NCBI RefSeq assembly: GCF_012273895.1
Contig: NC_052108.1
Coordinates: 6,820,001 to 6,884,000, forward strand
DNA from: Zerene cesonia
Taxonomy: Eukaryota; Arthropoda; Insecta; Lepidoptera; Pieridae
Direction of reading: 5' to 3'
Length of the DNA stretch: 64,000 nt
Part shown: in pieces, positions 38,130 through 50,216 of the stretch
How the letters are laid out: each line of letters begins with the position of its first letter
How positions within the stretch are numbered: position 1 is the stretch's first letter
Program-made: the position numbers and the translations under genes
The notes under the pieces: model-generated
Seen by the model: the letters and a program-made list of their open reading frames with translations, nothing else
The model's database searches: none
What the model was told of the DNA's origin: nothing

Positions 38130-40080
38130 AACAGATTTGTGGAAGAAGACTAAACAACTAAACTAAACACCGAAAAAAAAATGTTAATTGCGGGTAATCT
38201 GCATAACAAATGTCTACGTTGGATCTGCTATCATTTCACACTTGTGTGGCTTTGGATTGATAGTTGCGAGCAGGCATAGGCTATATTTGTGGTGAAAACA
38301 AATACGAATAGACATTATAAAAGAAAACGCGCAATCACGTTAGTTTCACACGAGAGAAAGCGGAAAACTTGTTGTTAGGTATAAGCAGTTCGTTTTGGAA
38401 ATCTAAGAATCGGATTGTAACGATAGACATCCCTATGGGCCAAAAGGCAAAATAATGTTACATTAAAGTATTGTAGCACATTTATTACACAAAAAATACA
38501 ACAATTTGCTCTCGGCAACTTTAGACACAAACATGAACACGCCACGCTACGCTGGTAACTATATTATGCGTATAATTTATTAAATATATATTTCAATACG
38601 TATAATAAGGTTGTGGTAAAAAAGACCAATCGCATATTTAATACCACAATTTATTCCTTTTCATGACTTGAAGCAGAAAAATTATATTATATGTATGTAC
38701 ATAATGCACATGAAATCAGCTAGGTACTTGTGTGAATAATATCAACCCGCTATCATTTACATAACTAACAACAAACTAACACGCTATCTATCAGGAAATA
38801 TATGCATGTTTATACTGATCACATATTATTGAGACTTACAGCGCTGTATGCACGGACTCCCAAACGAAAACCGATAAATTATGAATATTATTCAATAACG
38901 TTAAAACACTTTCGCTTCCAAACAGAACAGACGTGATGTATGATAGAATTCCGAACAATACCTGCTTAGGTAAAAAGCAGGGCCCGTAACACAATTGTCT
39001 ACCCAATAATATATTCCGAATGGGTCATTGGCGGTGACACCACTGTATTTACTCGCTGCTTCTGACGTTTTGTACATTTGCATAAATAAAATAGAATTCT
39101 AAATATGTTCAATGAAAACCTATTTAACATTTTCCATAAATCACCCTCGAGTTAAAATACGTAGGTGCGGCAAAAAATAGTTTGGTGTGCATCTACTATG
39201 AGGAGCTTTGAAGACGTCGTCTTAAAGACAAGTATAAAATCAACCGATACAAAAGAGCAATAACCAATAAATTTAACCACACCAATACAGCCTATAAATA
39301 ATCAAATACAAGGTTTGCAAAACTTAGACATAAGACCTTACTAGATACAATAGCTAGGAATAGAGTAAGCCCGACAAATCCAAAAATAAAATAATCTGCC
39401 ACTTGGGAGTAGGTACCGGGAGAGATTTCTTTATAACTAAGATAACCAAAGTAAAACCAGACAATTAACCATCATCATCGAAAAATAACTTTCACCGCAA
39501 ATAAAATATTATTAAAAATTAAAAATATATTAACTTTACTCACTCCTTTATTTGTAGAAGAAATAAAAAGAACGCAATACAAAACGTTAACTTATTCACA
39601 GACATATCCGTCAACACTGGTACATATCTTTCTTGAAACTAATGCGTGCAGTGTGTACCTATAAATGTAAACTACTACGGGGCCCGAGATAAAATAATAT
39701 TGATATTAGCATTAAGACTGGACGTTGTCATTCAACTCCGCGTAGCTCTGTATGTTCGTGCTATTAAAACTTTTATTTATTCTATTAATAAGTAACCGTT
39801 CGGTGACTTCATGATACACTGCCAATACGCGATGTGAACTGTGCTTTATAGAGGGTGATAAGGAGTTTTAATAATTCAGATATAATATCGCTCATATCTT
39901 ACACTTTGAGGACTCTCGAAGGAAATTTGGTTAGTGTCATACTAGTTTATAGTGTTATCGTAATCAGTAATCATATATATACGCATACTTATATAACATC
40001 TAAATTTAACAATGCTCAAATTACCGCGGTGAATCTTTTATCTATTAGTATAATGCACTATTTCGACCTTGTACATCTAT
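38130..40080. other. non-coding DNA upstream of NTAN1
   Basis: No coding region is recognised. Weak minus-strand donor-like sites (e.g. GCGCT|gtaagtct near 38838) have no convincing exon attached. Confidence 0.35.
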
Positions 40081-40124
40081 CCATTTTGAATATATAAATG
40101 AACCAGAAGATAAGGGTTCCTTAC

Positions 40125-40160
40125 CTTTTGGGAAGTAAAACTTATAACCACGCTCGCCAG
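40125..40160 (-). other. possible TATA-driven leader exon upstream of NTAN1
   Basis: On the minus strand a TATATAA box (40190-40184) is followed about 60 nt later by a strong donor, CCCAAAAG|gtaagga (exon end 40125). This is what a short non-coding first exon looks like. Splicing to the acceptor just 5' of the NTAN1 ATG (37.77 kb) would supply the missing 5'UTR. The exon start is a guess. Confidence 0.25.
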
Positions 40161-40667
40161 CATTGGACCAACGGCACAACGATTTATATAAAGCAGTCAA
40201 TATCTTAGTAAAATATACACGACGTAAGCATCCCGAGTCTTAGTTGTGGTTAAGTTTACAACCGCAACTGGAACTCGAGCTGAGAAATAAAACATACAAA
40301 TAAACGAACAAATTAATAACTTTGCGCGAAATGCCTAGGAATCGAACTTAGAGATCCCTATAGTCTATGTATGCATTATTGAATATTCGTTTTAACAACT
40401 TTCTATCTCCGAAAATATCTCGTCTGATTGTCGCGTCGCGCACTACTTTATGGATGGACATGGTCCAATTAAACTGTCTATTTCGAATATCTCTCGATTT
40501 GTTTATCATACGAACAGTAGAAATAATTAGTCACACGTGGCTTCGGTACCGGCAAGACTTAGAGTACTTGGTGCTAATTGGAAATATGAAAATTGAAAAA
40601 TAGTTATTTATACCTACAATATAAACAAATACAAAAAAAATAAAAAGATACGACGATCGACTAAACC

Positions 40668-40714
40668 TAGGCACTAGTGCCTAGTGCCTAGTGCGTGAAC
40701 GGGTCTAGACCCGT
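40668..40714. repeat. two adjacent 16-bp perfect palindromes
   Basis: TAGGCACTAGTGCCTA (40668-40683) and ACGGGTCTAGACCCGT (40699-40714), separated by a partial repeat of GTGCCTA. Confidence 0.85.
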
Positions 40715-40904
40715 ACTATAAAGCCGCTTCTGTGTTAGAGTATCGTCATTTCTTTGTTACGATATCCAGCTTTAAGGAATCCATGTTATAATGTATGATT
40801 TAAAAAAATATTGCGTTAAATTAGTGAGAAAATACGTTTTTACATCTGTTCAAATGAAATTGCAACATTGTACACTAAAAAACGAACAATCTCCAATTAT
40901 ACGG

Positions 40905-41050
40905 GGGGTATCCCCATGACCAAGCTCGCTATAGTGTTCGAAACGTCGTGTTAAACAATATAATAAATAGACCGCATTTAAAGTCTTTTAAAAAGTCTTT
41001 GAATTCTAAATGTTAAAATAATAGCGTAAAATCGAACACAAGAAAATAAT
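40905..41050 (+). repeat. GTTCGAAACGTCGGGTTAA family copy 2
   Basis: The same blocks as 3637-3776, more diverged, including ccatgaccaagctcgctata and atcgaacacaagaaaataat. Confidence 0.6.
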
Positions 41051-41329
41051 ATCTATACATATTGTCTTACTATTATTTAAATGCAAAGGAATGTTGTGCC
41101 CTATTACGCATTCTCGATATGAATCACAAAGTATAATAAAAGTCTTTGAATAATTTAATTAATTCGGTAAGTGGTAACTCGATAAGATAGACCAGTTTGA
41201 CTAACGTGGGTAATGAGTAATACTGAATCCCTTTATATATGTATCAGGCAAAATGTATGACATAGTATAGTGCTAGTTTAAAAACGCTAGCAATTGGATA
41301 GATATGTATTATGATGAGAGTTGGGAATC

Positions 41330-41368
41330 AGAAATGTTTCGTTTGGCTAAACCAAACGAAACATTTCT
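41330..41368. repeat. perfect 17-bp inverted repeat (hairpin)
   Basis: AGAAATGTTTCGTTTGG, spacer ctaaa, CCAAACGAAACATTTCT. The right arm runs into a T6 tract. Confidence 0.9.
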
Positions 41369-41379
41369 TTTTTAGTTAG

Positions 41380-41445
41380 GTCCGTTGCCTTCCTAGGCAA
41401 TGGGAGTCCGACATAACCCACGGCTTTCCCCCAGCATACCCACAT
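41380..41445 (+). repeat. fragment of the CCCCGGGGGCCGTGGG family
   Basis: Reads gggagtccgacataacccac and ggctttcccccagcatacc, a short diverged piece of the family at 182-290. Confidence 0.4.
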
Positions 41446-43094
41446 GCATGAACATTCTCCATTTAAAAAAAATGTTAAAGGTATAGGAGAACAACGCAAC
41501 CTACTCCTGTCGGACTTTTGGGGATCGTCATTTCTCAACTTCCTAAAAAAACTGCGAGCGTTTGTAAATAGCAATATTATACAATCTTCCTGCGACAAGA
41601 AAGTATCGTAATTAATTTATATAATTTTAATAACTGTATTATCCTTTATTTTTAAGCTTTTTCGTGTACAATAACATAGTAAATAAATCTAGTTACTAAG
41701 ATTCCGAATAAGAGCGACCTATACTCCAATGCTTTTTGCCAGCACCGCAGGTATATGTACTAACAAAATGGAAACCTCCACACAAATATGTGTGATTAAT
41801 GATACAAAATACTGCCTACGAAATTGAGACGCGATATCGCTCAACCGAAAAAAAAATCTACATTCATCTTCCGATATCGTCTCTCGAACGATTTAACTTC
41901 GATTAAATTACCATTGAAGGGTCAACTGCTACAATGGGCCAATTACATATCGAATTCAAACTATCGACTTCATCAATCACTTGCCGATATAAAATCAGAT
42001 GCTATCTTAATTATCTTATTAGGGGCCCGGAGACGTTATTGTTTGTGATTTTTTTTATACATATATCTAAAGCATCTAAAAGGCTTTTGAAAGCCGAGAC
42101 TACAGTGGAAGTGAATTCCTAAAATATTTTTTTAAAACGTTAACAAGATATTAATATATACATTTAATATAATATTATCATTTTGAATGACATCATATGT
42201 GTTTTTTATACATATCTGCCTAGCAACAATGATTTAATTATGGCGAGATTTAATTGTTTAAATGTTATAATGAATAAATAACGATACGACTATTTTCGTC
42301 ACATATTTATTTTCATGAATTGATATCTATCTTTTATACAGATACGATTGTGTATAATTTTACATAAACAGGGAGTGACGTAATGAATGGATATTCGGTA
42401 ATTGCGGGTAGAGGACGAAGCGGTTCAGAAAAATACACTTTGCGAACGTCTGGTGTCGAGATATTTGATATTTTCGAAAATTTTAAAAATAAGACTTCAC
42501 CCCCCAAGAGGTTTTTGGTGAAATTGTCAACCTGATTTTTAGCAAATTTACTTGAGGACTTGAATTTGACTTAAAGTATTCATTAAATAATTGTAAGAAG
42601 GGAAAATATTTATTTTAAAGCATCGTTTTATGAAATTAAATTTTACGAAACTTGTTCAAAGCGGCACCATCAGCTCTTATAAACACTCAATACACCTTTT
42701 GATAAATAACATATTGAATAAATAGCAACTAAAATTAATTAAAAAGTCATTTATTTCTAAATAGACTCTTTGAAGCACCATATTTACTTGCATAAATTCC
42801 ATCACAGGAAAAAGTATATTCCAATTAATAAATGTATAAATTTGAGTTTGAGTTTGATAGACTTTTCTATGTCTTAACTTTTGATATGGTATCCAATATT
42901 TTAAGTAAAAATTTATTATTTATACTCTAGTAAAAACAAAAATAAGTACTTAAATTTTGTTCAGGTTCGTTCTACTAATGCAAGAATATTAGTAGCCCTG
43001 ATTAATTATTGGAAAAAGCACTGCTGAAATATTTTAATGTATTTATTGAGTTTACGCATAGAAATTTGTGATTCTTAACAATTATGTCACATTA

Positions 43095-43325
43095 AATTTA
43101 ATTTTTAGTTTTTATAGCATTGAAATGCTTTATAAATGAGAAATTTTGAAAGAATAGAAAAATGGGGTGCCCCTTAGGCACATGAAACCGAAAGAGTAGA
43201 AGAAATTCGATTACTATGGCAGGATCACGGGTGGCCGAGAGGCTAGGCGTTGCTACGGTTAGGCAAGATACGCAGGTTCGAATCCTGCCTCGTGATCGAA
43301 TTTTTTCTATTCTTTCAAAATTTCT
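43095..43325 (-). mobile_element. retroposon with antisense tRNA-like core, copy 1
   Basis: Flanked by a 15-bp direct repeat, CAATTATGTCACATT (43080-43094 and 43325-43339, to within a base), which fits a target-site duplication. Read on the minus strand, it begins with the arm AGAAATTTTGAAAGAATAG, carries the complement of a tRNA-like sequence, then GTGCC...GGCAC, then the inverted arm CTATTCTTTCAAAATTTCT, a small hairpin (AGCATTTCAATGCT) and an A-rich tail. The long, variable duplication and A-rich tail suggest LINE-mediated retroposition. The internal inverted repeat and reversed tRNA orientation are unusual for a SINE. Confidence 0.6.
43225..43296 (+). tRNA. tRNA-like sequence inside a repeat (probable pseudo-tRNA)
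   Basis: The 72-nt sequence folds into a full cloverleaf: acceptor TCACGGG/CTCGTGA with one G-U pair, D stem GCC/GGC, anticodon stem TTGCT/GGCAA, T stem GCAGG/CCTGC with TTCGAAT loop. Box A is TGGCCGAGAGG (43232-43242) and box B GGTTCGAATCC (43275-43285). A T6 run at 43301-43306 could end Pol III transcription. The anticodon loop ACGGTTA has C instead of T at position 33, so the formal anticodon GGT is doubtful. It is embedded in a repeat that recurs at 50.2-51.4 kb, so it is more likely a repeat-borne tRNA-like unit than a functional tRNA gene. Confidence 0.5.
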
Positions 43326-44133
43326 CAATTATGTCACATTTCAATCTTTTGTGTTATGATTTATATCAGAATGGAGAAAAAGATTAACACAATACAAGCT
43401 CAAGTAATACGATTAGAAAAGTCAATCGAAACCGTTCGACTGTTATTCCATCGGTTCATTTTATTTGTTTTATAAAAAGGTCATGTGTTTTATATTTCTA
43501 ATGGAAATTGAAATAGTGATCAATGGACGTAGGGCCGGTTTCGTCACTTACTGATAATGTCCCGGATAGCCTATTACTTTTGATGTATATTTTCATACAT
43601 TTTTTGTTATATGAACTGACTGATAAGCTTTAAAAAACACATTACTTGGTAAATTACACTAGCAGCTCTTTATTTTTATTGAAAGTAGATTACACAGTTT
43701 ATACAATTTATTATTAAAACTAAGCAAATGTCATAAAGCACATAATAATATTCTATTTATGTATATTGCATCCTTAGTTTTTATCTATGCGTTAATGTTA
43801 TTTATCATGCTGGTTATTGGTAATTATCTTTATCTTAATAAGATACGTTATTAATAACTCAGAATATAAACAATAATACATAATAATTATTCTTCATCTC
43901 TTAGAATACAAATAATTCAGTATACCTAGTTCAACCCAGTCCTAGTAAAGGACATCTTTACCGATTATGTTTATCAACATCTATGTATCCTTCTTAATAT
44001 TAGTTTATCTCAATCTCACATACACTGTTGCCATACATAACACTATAAGTACGTAATCATGTACATAAATTACCTTAATACCTATGGTTATTACCTATGG
44101 ATCGTATTATCCATCCAAAAGTCACCACTTACC

Positions 44134-44230
44134 GAAACTGTAAACACGCGCCTGCAACGGTGGCAACTCTTCGTAACCCACTCGACCGCAACCACGCCAC
44201 TTCGCATCCGCACAAATAGCAACGTTTAAA
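44134..44230 (-). other. alternative candidate leader exon on the minus strand
   Basis: A GC-richer island ends in a good donor, GTTTCG|gtaagtgg. It could be an alternative first exon for NTAN1 or the first exon of an unseen transcript. It contains an ATG with an open frame (starts MRSGVVAVEW), which would be out of frame with NTAN1. Borders other than the donor are uncertain. Confidence 0.22.
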
Positions 44231-45023
44231 AAAAACTATAATTATTTAAGAAACAAAACATACACGCGTATCGAACTCAAACAACCGACGATCAAACTGA
44301 ACGCGCTCACTGGGTTATCATCGCCGAAGCTGCGAATTACTAGCTTATTATTGTTATGATAATGCTTATTATGTTGGAAATAGTGGTGCGATAGTGTCAC
44401 TATCGTGCAATAAGCAATTAAGAATATATAACGTTAGCTTTTATCTCAGTGGTAATAACAAAAGATGCGCAACGCCCGAGTGTCGCATGTACCGTTCAAC
44501 AGATAATGAATATCATTACCGCGTTCCTAGAATCAGTTTAATGGTTTATTTGCTCGTGTGCAATTGAATTGCTTAATTAGTTTTAAATACACCTAGTGTT
44601 GGTGCTTCAAGGTGATGTGGCGCTGTGTGGCGCTTTGTATTATCGTTATGAATTAATTATGTCATAAACACCGTTACGTGGTGTCGAAATCTGTGTCCTA
44701 AGAAAAACTTAAGGGGATTTTATACATTTGAATATAAATTCCAGATATCTTATCAAAATCACCTCAGTACAACAACCATTAAACATTACAAAAGCCATTT
44801 TAAAGGAAAATTGTAAGATATTTATCTCCAATAAGGGCAGCTTATTGAAGGACTTAGTCACTATGGAGATTATTTAGAAAAAGTTACACATATAAGTTCA
44901 TAAATATAATTAAGGATAAATAACCTGTCATTAAAATCACTTGCGATTGTCATATATACCTACCTACACTTGTTACCTACATCCAATGAACCGTGGTAAT
45001 CTCTCTATAATAATATTAATAAC

Positions 45024-45224
45024 TAGCTGCGCCCCGCGGTTTCACCCGCGTAAGTCCGTATCCCGTAGGAATATCGGGATAAAAAGTTACTTATATTTTA
45101 TTCCAGTTGTCCAGCTTTCTACGTACCACATTTCATTGCAATCGGTTAAGCAGCTTTTGCGTGAAAGAGCAACAAACACACACACATCCTTACAAAATTT
45201 CGCATTTATTATATTTAAGTAGGA
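45024..45224 (+). repeat. CGCGGTTTCACCCGCG / TTAGTAGGAT family copy
   Basis: The most complete copy here: tagctgcgccccgcggtttc, acccgcgtaagtccgtatcc, caatcggttaagcagctttt, and end aagtaggat. It lies 230 bp from a second copy in the same orientation. Confidence 0.7.
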
Positions 45225-45451
45225 TTAAAAAGAACCAGTTTACCATTCACACGTTGTCTTTTAAAAGATAACTCACATATTCATTTTCACACATATGTTT
45301 AGGCAGACCTATCAAGGCATTTTCGCAACATGTCAATGCAGGGCAACTTGCGTCTTAATTCTATCTTGCAGATCTGCAGAGAAGGTTGAAGATTTGTATT
45401 GATTAAATACTTTCAGTAATTTAGACGTTACTTAAAAAATTATTATATCTA

Positions 45452-45670
45452 AATAGCTTCGCTACGCGGTTTCACCCCCGTAAGTCCGCATCTCGTAGGA
45501 TTATCGGAATAAAAGGTGTTAAGTGTTATTCCAGTTGTCCAGCTAGCTACGTACCAAATTTCATTGCAATCGGTTCAATAGTTTTTGCGTGAAAGGGCAA
45601 CAAACGCACATACATCCTTACAAACTTCCGCATTTATTGTATTAGTAGGATAGTAGGATTAGTAGGATTC
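45452..45670 (+). repeat. CGCGGTTTCACCCGCG / TTAGTAGGAT family copy
   Basis: Same order of motifs as at 45024, ending in a short tandem array of TAGTAGGAT units (about 45640-45670), as seen at the tails of RTE-type elements. Confidence 0.7.
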
Positions 45671-46299
45671 ATGAATAAAATACAAATTCTTAACCCGATT
45701 TTATTAAAAAAAAACTCAATCATAAACAAAGTTATTCTATTCCGTACCATTTCATCAAACTTATGTTTAAACCGAAGTTTCGTCCGAAGGGATCTACTCT
45801 ATTACTGATCTCATTCCATAATCCACTTAAGCCGATATGGGACGGTGGATGAAAGCAATCGGAACCTCACGACCCGCTAATTGGTTATAATTGTTGAGTA
45901 CACGCGCCCGATCTTTACAAGCTTAATGAGTTAACAGCTGCTATAATCCGATATGCGATTTTGGCATTTATACGTAATATCTACAGAGCATAAGATTACA
46001 TTGCACATGACTGAACACTAACTAATAATGAAGTGGAGTAAAATAGTGTTTACGTCACCGGATTTACCGTAAACAATTTGGCGTTTAACTTCCTTTTTTT
46101 GTATTATAGAGTAATTTTTATAGACTTAATAAACGCTATATAAAACATGAAATACAAGCATCATCTAACCATTAAATAGTTTTGTTCTGGTTAACTTTTT
46201 ATTGAATTAATTTTATATGCAAAATTAAATTAGGTACCTATTATCTAACAAAGGAATCACTTCTGGGTCGATAAATTGTGTAGAAATAATAGGAGACGG

Positions 46300-47400
46300 C
46301 AATAACAAGTGGTATATTGCCAATTTATTCCCACAGACTATACTTGAAAACGAGCCGAGTGTAATGAGCGTTCATGCCGTAATTAATATAAGCGTTCTGT
46401 TTCTCAAACCTAACTAAACTATCTGATAGCCGGGTCGGGCGAACATTCCCATATTTTCCCTAAGGGCATTAGGATATGAATTCGTGACATCGCACCAGAA
46501 CACGGGCCGACCCATTATGGAGTGCAGCCAATAGAACTGTCCGACCACTTATTAATGACCACGAGACAATGATGCTAATGCTATTAAGTGGTCCTCGCTC
46601 ACATTTGCCAGCGCTGAGCTTAAATAGCTGCTCAATTGCATATGCCTTAGTATTAACGACGTTGAGTGCATGTTTGTGTCGTATATGGAATATATAATTT
46701 ATCCGCACTAAACGTATAATGACTTGGCAGTTTTATGACGTAAATTATTTAGTATTAACAAATGTCAAGAGCATTAATAGTAAAGTTAATGAGCGATTTC
46801 ATATGCGATCACAACTCTAATTCTGTGACATGGACTTGTTCGATTGAGGTATTCATGTCCTTTCCGGCTGCATCCGTCAATAGGTTATATTGTTCCCACG
46901 GTATATTAATGACTAGGCAAAAGTTTAGCAGAAACGCGCCTTTTACGTTCGCTCGGCCATTATCTGGCTCATTTGCGGCGAAAGACAAACGGCGGATCGG
47001 AGGCGAGCACAAATTTCGCCGATATAATCGTCCCGGTAAGACAATGATTATCGTTGGAGCGCGATACCGACGCAGATAGTGAGCCTCGATGTCTGATGGA
47101 TGCGGCACGCTCTCGCGATACCATCTCCATCGTGACGCCGGCCGCCGCCTCTGCCTCGTGTGCACCAATTATTATTATTCAATATCTATGCACACGACCG
47201 ATACGACGTCTAGTGCCTCGTCTTTCGCTTAAATTCGACTTGATTTAATTATCTGTGATCAAGCGACAATCGCAGCACACGATACAGCCATAATTGAATT
47301 ATAGTTCGGTCGATTTATTACTGAATAGATAGCTCACGGAGATAAAAGGACTATCGAATGTTGATTGATAAATGCAGTAGTTATCTAAGAAACACAGAAG
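46300..47400. other. complex, repeat-poor non-coding DNA
   Basis: Sequence complexity and GC are higher than in the flanks, especially 46960-47250. No frame has splice support. It could be cis-regulatory DNA, but that is inference from composition only. Confidence 0.25.
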
Positions 47401-47650
47401 TTGAATGGGGGTTCTGTTATCTAACCGTCCGTTATTCGGGTCAGCGTTTGATACATTTCCGATGTAAATCGTTATCGGTATTAGAAATATGAACAGTTTC
47501 CTTTAATTAGCTTCCAACTATTGTATCGCAAAAGTAATGAATGAAGCGGTTGGCGCCTCGAAAACTTATAATGATCATACAGCGATGACCTCATAAGGAG
47601 CTGTAAACATAGTATTCAATTATGTGATGGAAGATTTCTAAATAACTCAC

Positions 47651-47701
47651 ATTTAATCGGTGGAGCTGTTGATGGGAAGATCATTCAGGTCGCTGAGCCA
47701 C
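47651..47701 (-). CDS. candidate spliced exon, unknown gene
   Basis: 51 nt between a strong acceptor (tttttgttccag) and a strong donor (gtgagt). One frame reads WLSDLNDLPINSSTD then TAA just before the donor. Entry in that frame needs a preceding exon ending with two bases of a codon, and the donor 62 nt into the 54.4 kb candidate would fit. Frame 0 gives only VAQRPE and a stop. It could be a C-terminal exon followed by a 3'UTR intron, or a non-coding exon. I do not recognise the protein. Confidence 0.35.
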
Positions 47702-50216
47702 CTGGAACAAAAAACGGTATATTAATGTGATAATAATAAGTGTGGTCTAGCCTCGTATAGTATTGTACAAAAAGTCGCAAGCAGTAGCTTGCACGTCGCG
47801 TTCCGCAGGTGGCATGCGTGCTGCGACGGGACATAGATGCGACGATTATTCACTTTATCGTCTACCGAGATCTCGCACGATTCCTATGTTTCGTTACATA
47901 GTATCCTCCTCGCGCGGTTTTAAAGAACTGAAATAATACGGCCACGTAAAATGGGACATGCCTTCATCGAGAACATAATCCGAACAGCGGTAATGCTAAT
48001 TCAATAGCGTAATATCCCGGTATCTTGATGTAGCCCGCGGTCGATCCGAACGATAGTCTACGATTCAGCCGATATGGTTTTATTCGTGATTTATTTGGGC
48101 CGCTCCCATATAAGCAGTGTACGGTAACAATGGCCTGCAACTTGTATTTACGACAATCGATTTGGTAGCGATAAAAGATCTAACTAAGATCCTGAAAATA
48201 ATGTGCACGCTAATCGTAATTTGATATCAATAGTATTAGATGAATAATGCATATTGAATGGATGGAATTTATTGATTACGCCGATTGCAACCGTAGCCAC
48301 AGAAACTTATTTAGTTCCATCTATTTCTATAATATCATACTACCTATTCATATGCCAACTTATAAAAACTGTGTTCTGTATAAGCTATTCATTAATTATT
48401 ATGCTTTCGTCTATCAAAACACAATTCTAATTAAGATTTGATTACATCTTGAATTTAGAAATAGTTAATTGTACACATGTCTAGAAAGTTTTAATTAATT
48501 TAGAGAGTAAAAAAAGATACTTGTTTCATTCGAGCTTTTCGACGAATCATTAGAGATAGTTAAATTTAATTTGTTACTTTTAACTATCTCGTGTATGCGT
48601 TTAAAAACAAACATTGCGATACAATTTACATTATAAATGAATACATTCTCATAATCGTTATTTATCGATAACATTAAAAGCATATCTAATTATTCTTACT
48701 TATCTCACTCACCGTTACTCTACACTGAATCAAAACTACAACTAGTTAATCACAATGCAGAATTCAGTCGACAATTTTCCAACTTCCCAATTACAGATAT
48801 ATACATTCAACATTTCACACAAACAAAAACTAAATCATGAGCTAAATTTAAACAGTGCAATCGATAAGTGCTATCAATGTTGACACTATCTATATCAACA
48901 TAAACGAATACATAAAATTCTCGTGTTTTCTCAGTCAGTCTTGGTCGATTTCGTTGATAATATTCAAGTATACCTATTCGTCAATTCTCATATCCCAATG
49001 TGCATAAGCGAGAAGCGTCCTGGCAGAACGTTACCGGGTCAGCTAAAAACACATAGTATGTATAATCTTGGAAACTGTCCGTGTAGTCGGTAGTGTTATC
49101 GCGATAAGATCCGTGATAGCGGCCACTGACTCATGGTGACAGGAAGTCTGGTGGAGACTGGTCGGCCACACGCGAGTGCGTAATAACAGCAACACATTAT
49201 GAAATATGGGTAGGAAGATTCGTGAAACACGGAGACCCGTCATTCCCAGGTAATGGGGATGATATTCGACACATATGCGCCTACTTATTATTACTAACTG
49301 CTAAGTACTAACTACTCGCTGCGGCTCCAATTGAATAGAGTTTGTATTGAATTTATAAAATGTTCTACAGTTACTATTCTTATCCAAGCGGAGATAGATG
49401 TACCATTTAACCGTCATCGACTTATAAGTGTTGTAACTATAATACATTCTCTGCCGATATATCGATAAACATATACTCTTTAAATGCTTATTATGCAAAT
49501 TAACATCTTTATTCGTGCCAATTGCTTAGAAATGCAGTCACATTTTTTCTCGACCTTACCATACTTTATTTTTATATAATAGAGACAATACAACATTTTT
49601 TAACATACGAGTATTTTACTTGATTTACAGTTTATATCTATATGACAATCGATTAGCAACTTGAACAGGGAGCGAAGAAGTATATCATGACATAACTAAG
49701 TAGTTATATTACTCACGATTTTTTTTTATAATAGATAAGACATATTTAGTGAGATATGATTTTCTGGAATAACAAAATCATCGCTTTAAACGTAATGCAA
49801 TTTAAACGAATACAAACAATAAAATCAAGCATTGCTACCTAAAATCGGTTAGTATTAAATCACTATTATTATTCATAATTTTATTAAATCTTCACTATGC
49901 TAATTCGACCTTACGATTAATGTATACCAATATAAAAAAGAAAGCAAGTCAACTCATAATCTACATATTTTATGACCGTATTTATATGAATATGAGCAAA
50001 CAAAAGTGCAATTAGCATAAATTTCTTCACACCACAAAACCGACACATTATAATTGGCGCCGCCGCTTCCGAATTCTTCAGATATATCGATTCGACACTA
50101 AATCGCTGTTAATCTTCAAATATTTTGTCATTTAACAGCATATATGATGTTAATTTATCACTCACAAATGAATCTATAAACGCGACGCTAATATGTTCTA
50201 GAAAATATTTGCTTGA

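Noticed and set aside
43225..43296. Calling the cloverleaf a functional tRNA-Thr gene
   Set aside because: Position 33 is not T, the unit is repeat-borne, and part of it recurs at 50.2 kb; it is reported only as tRNA-like.
46809..47168. 119-codon minus frame and overlapping plus frames
   Set aside because: Arg/Pro-rich low-information translation in a GC-rich patch; no start or splice support and no family match.
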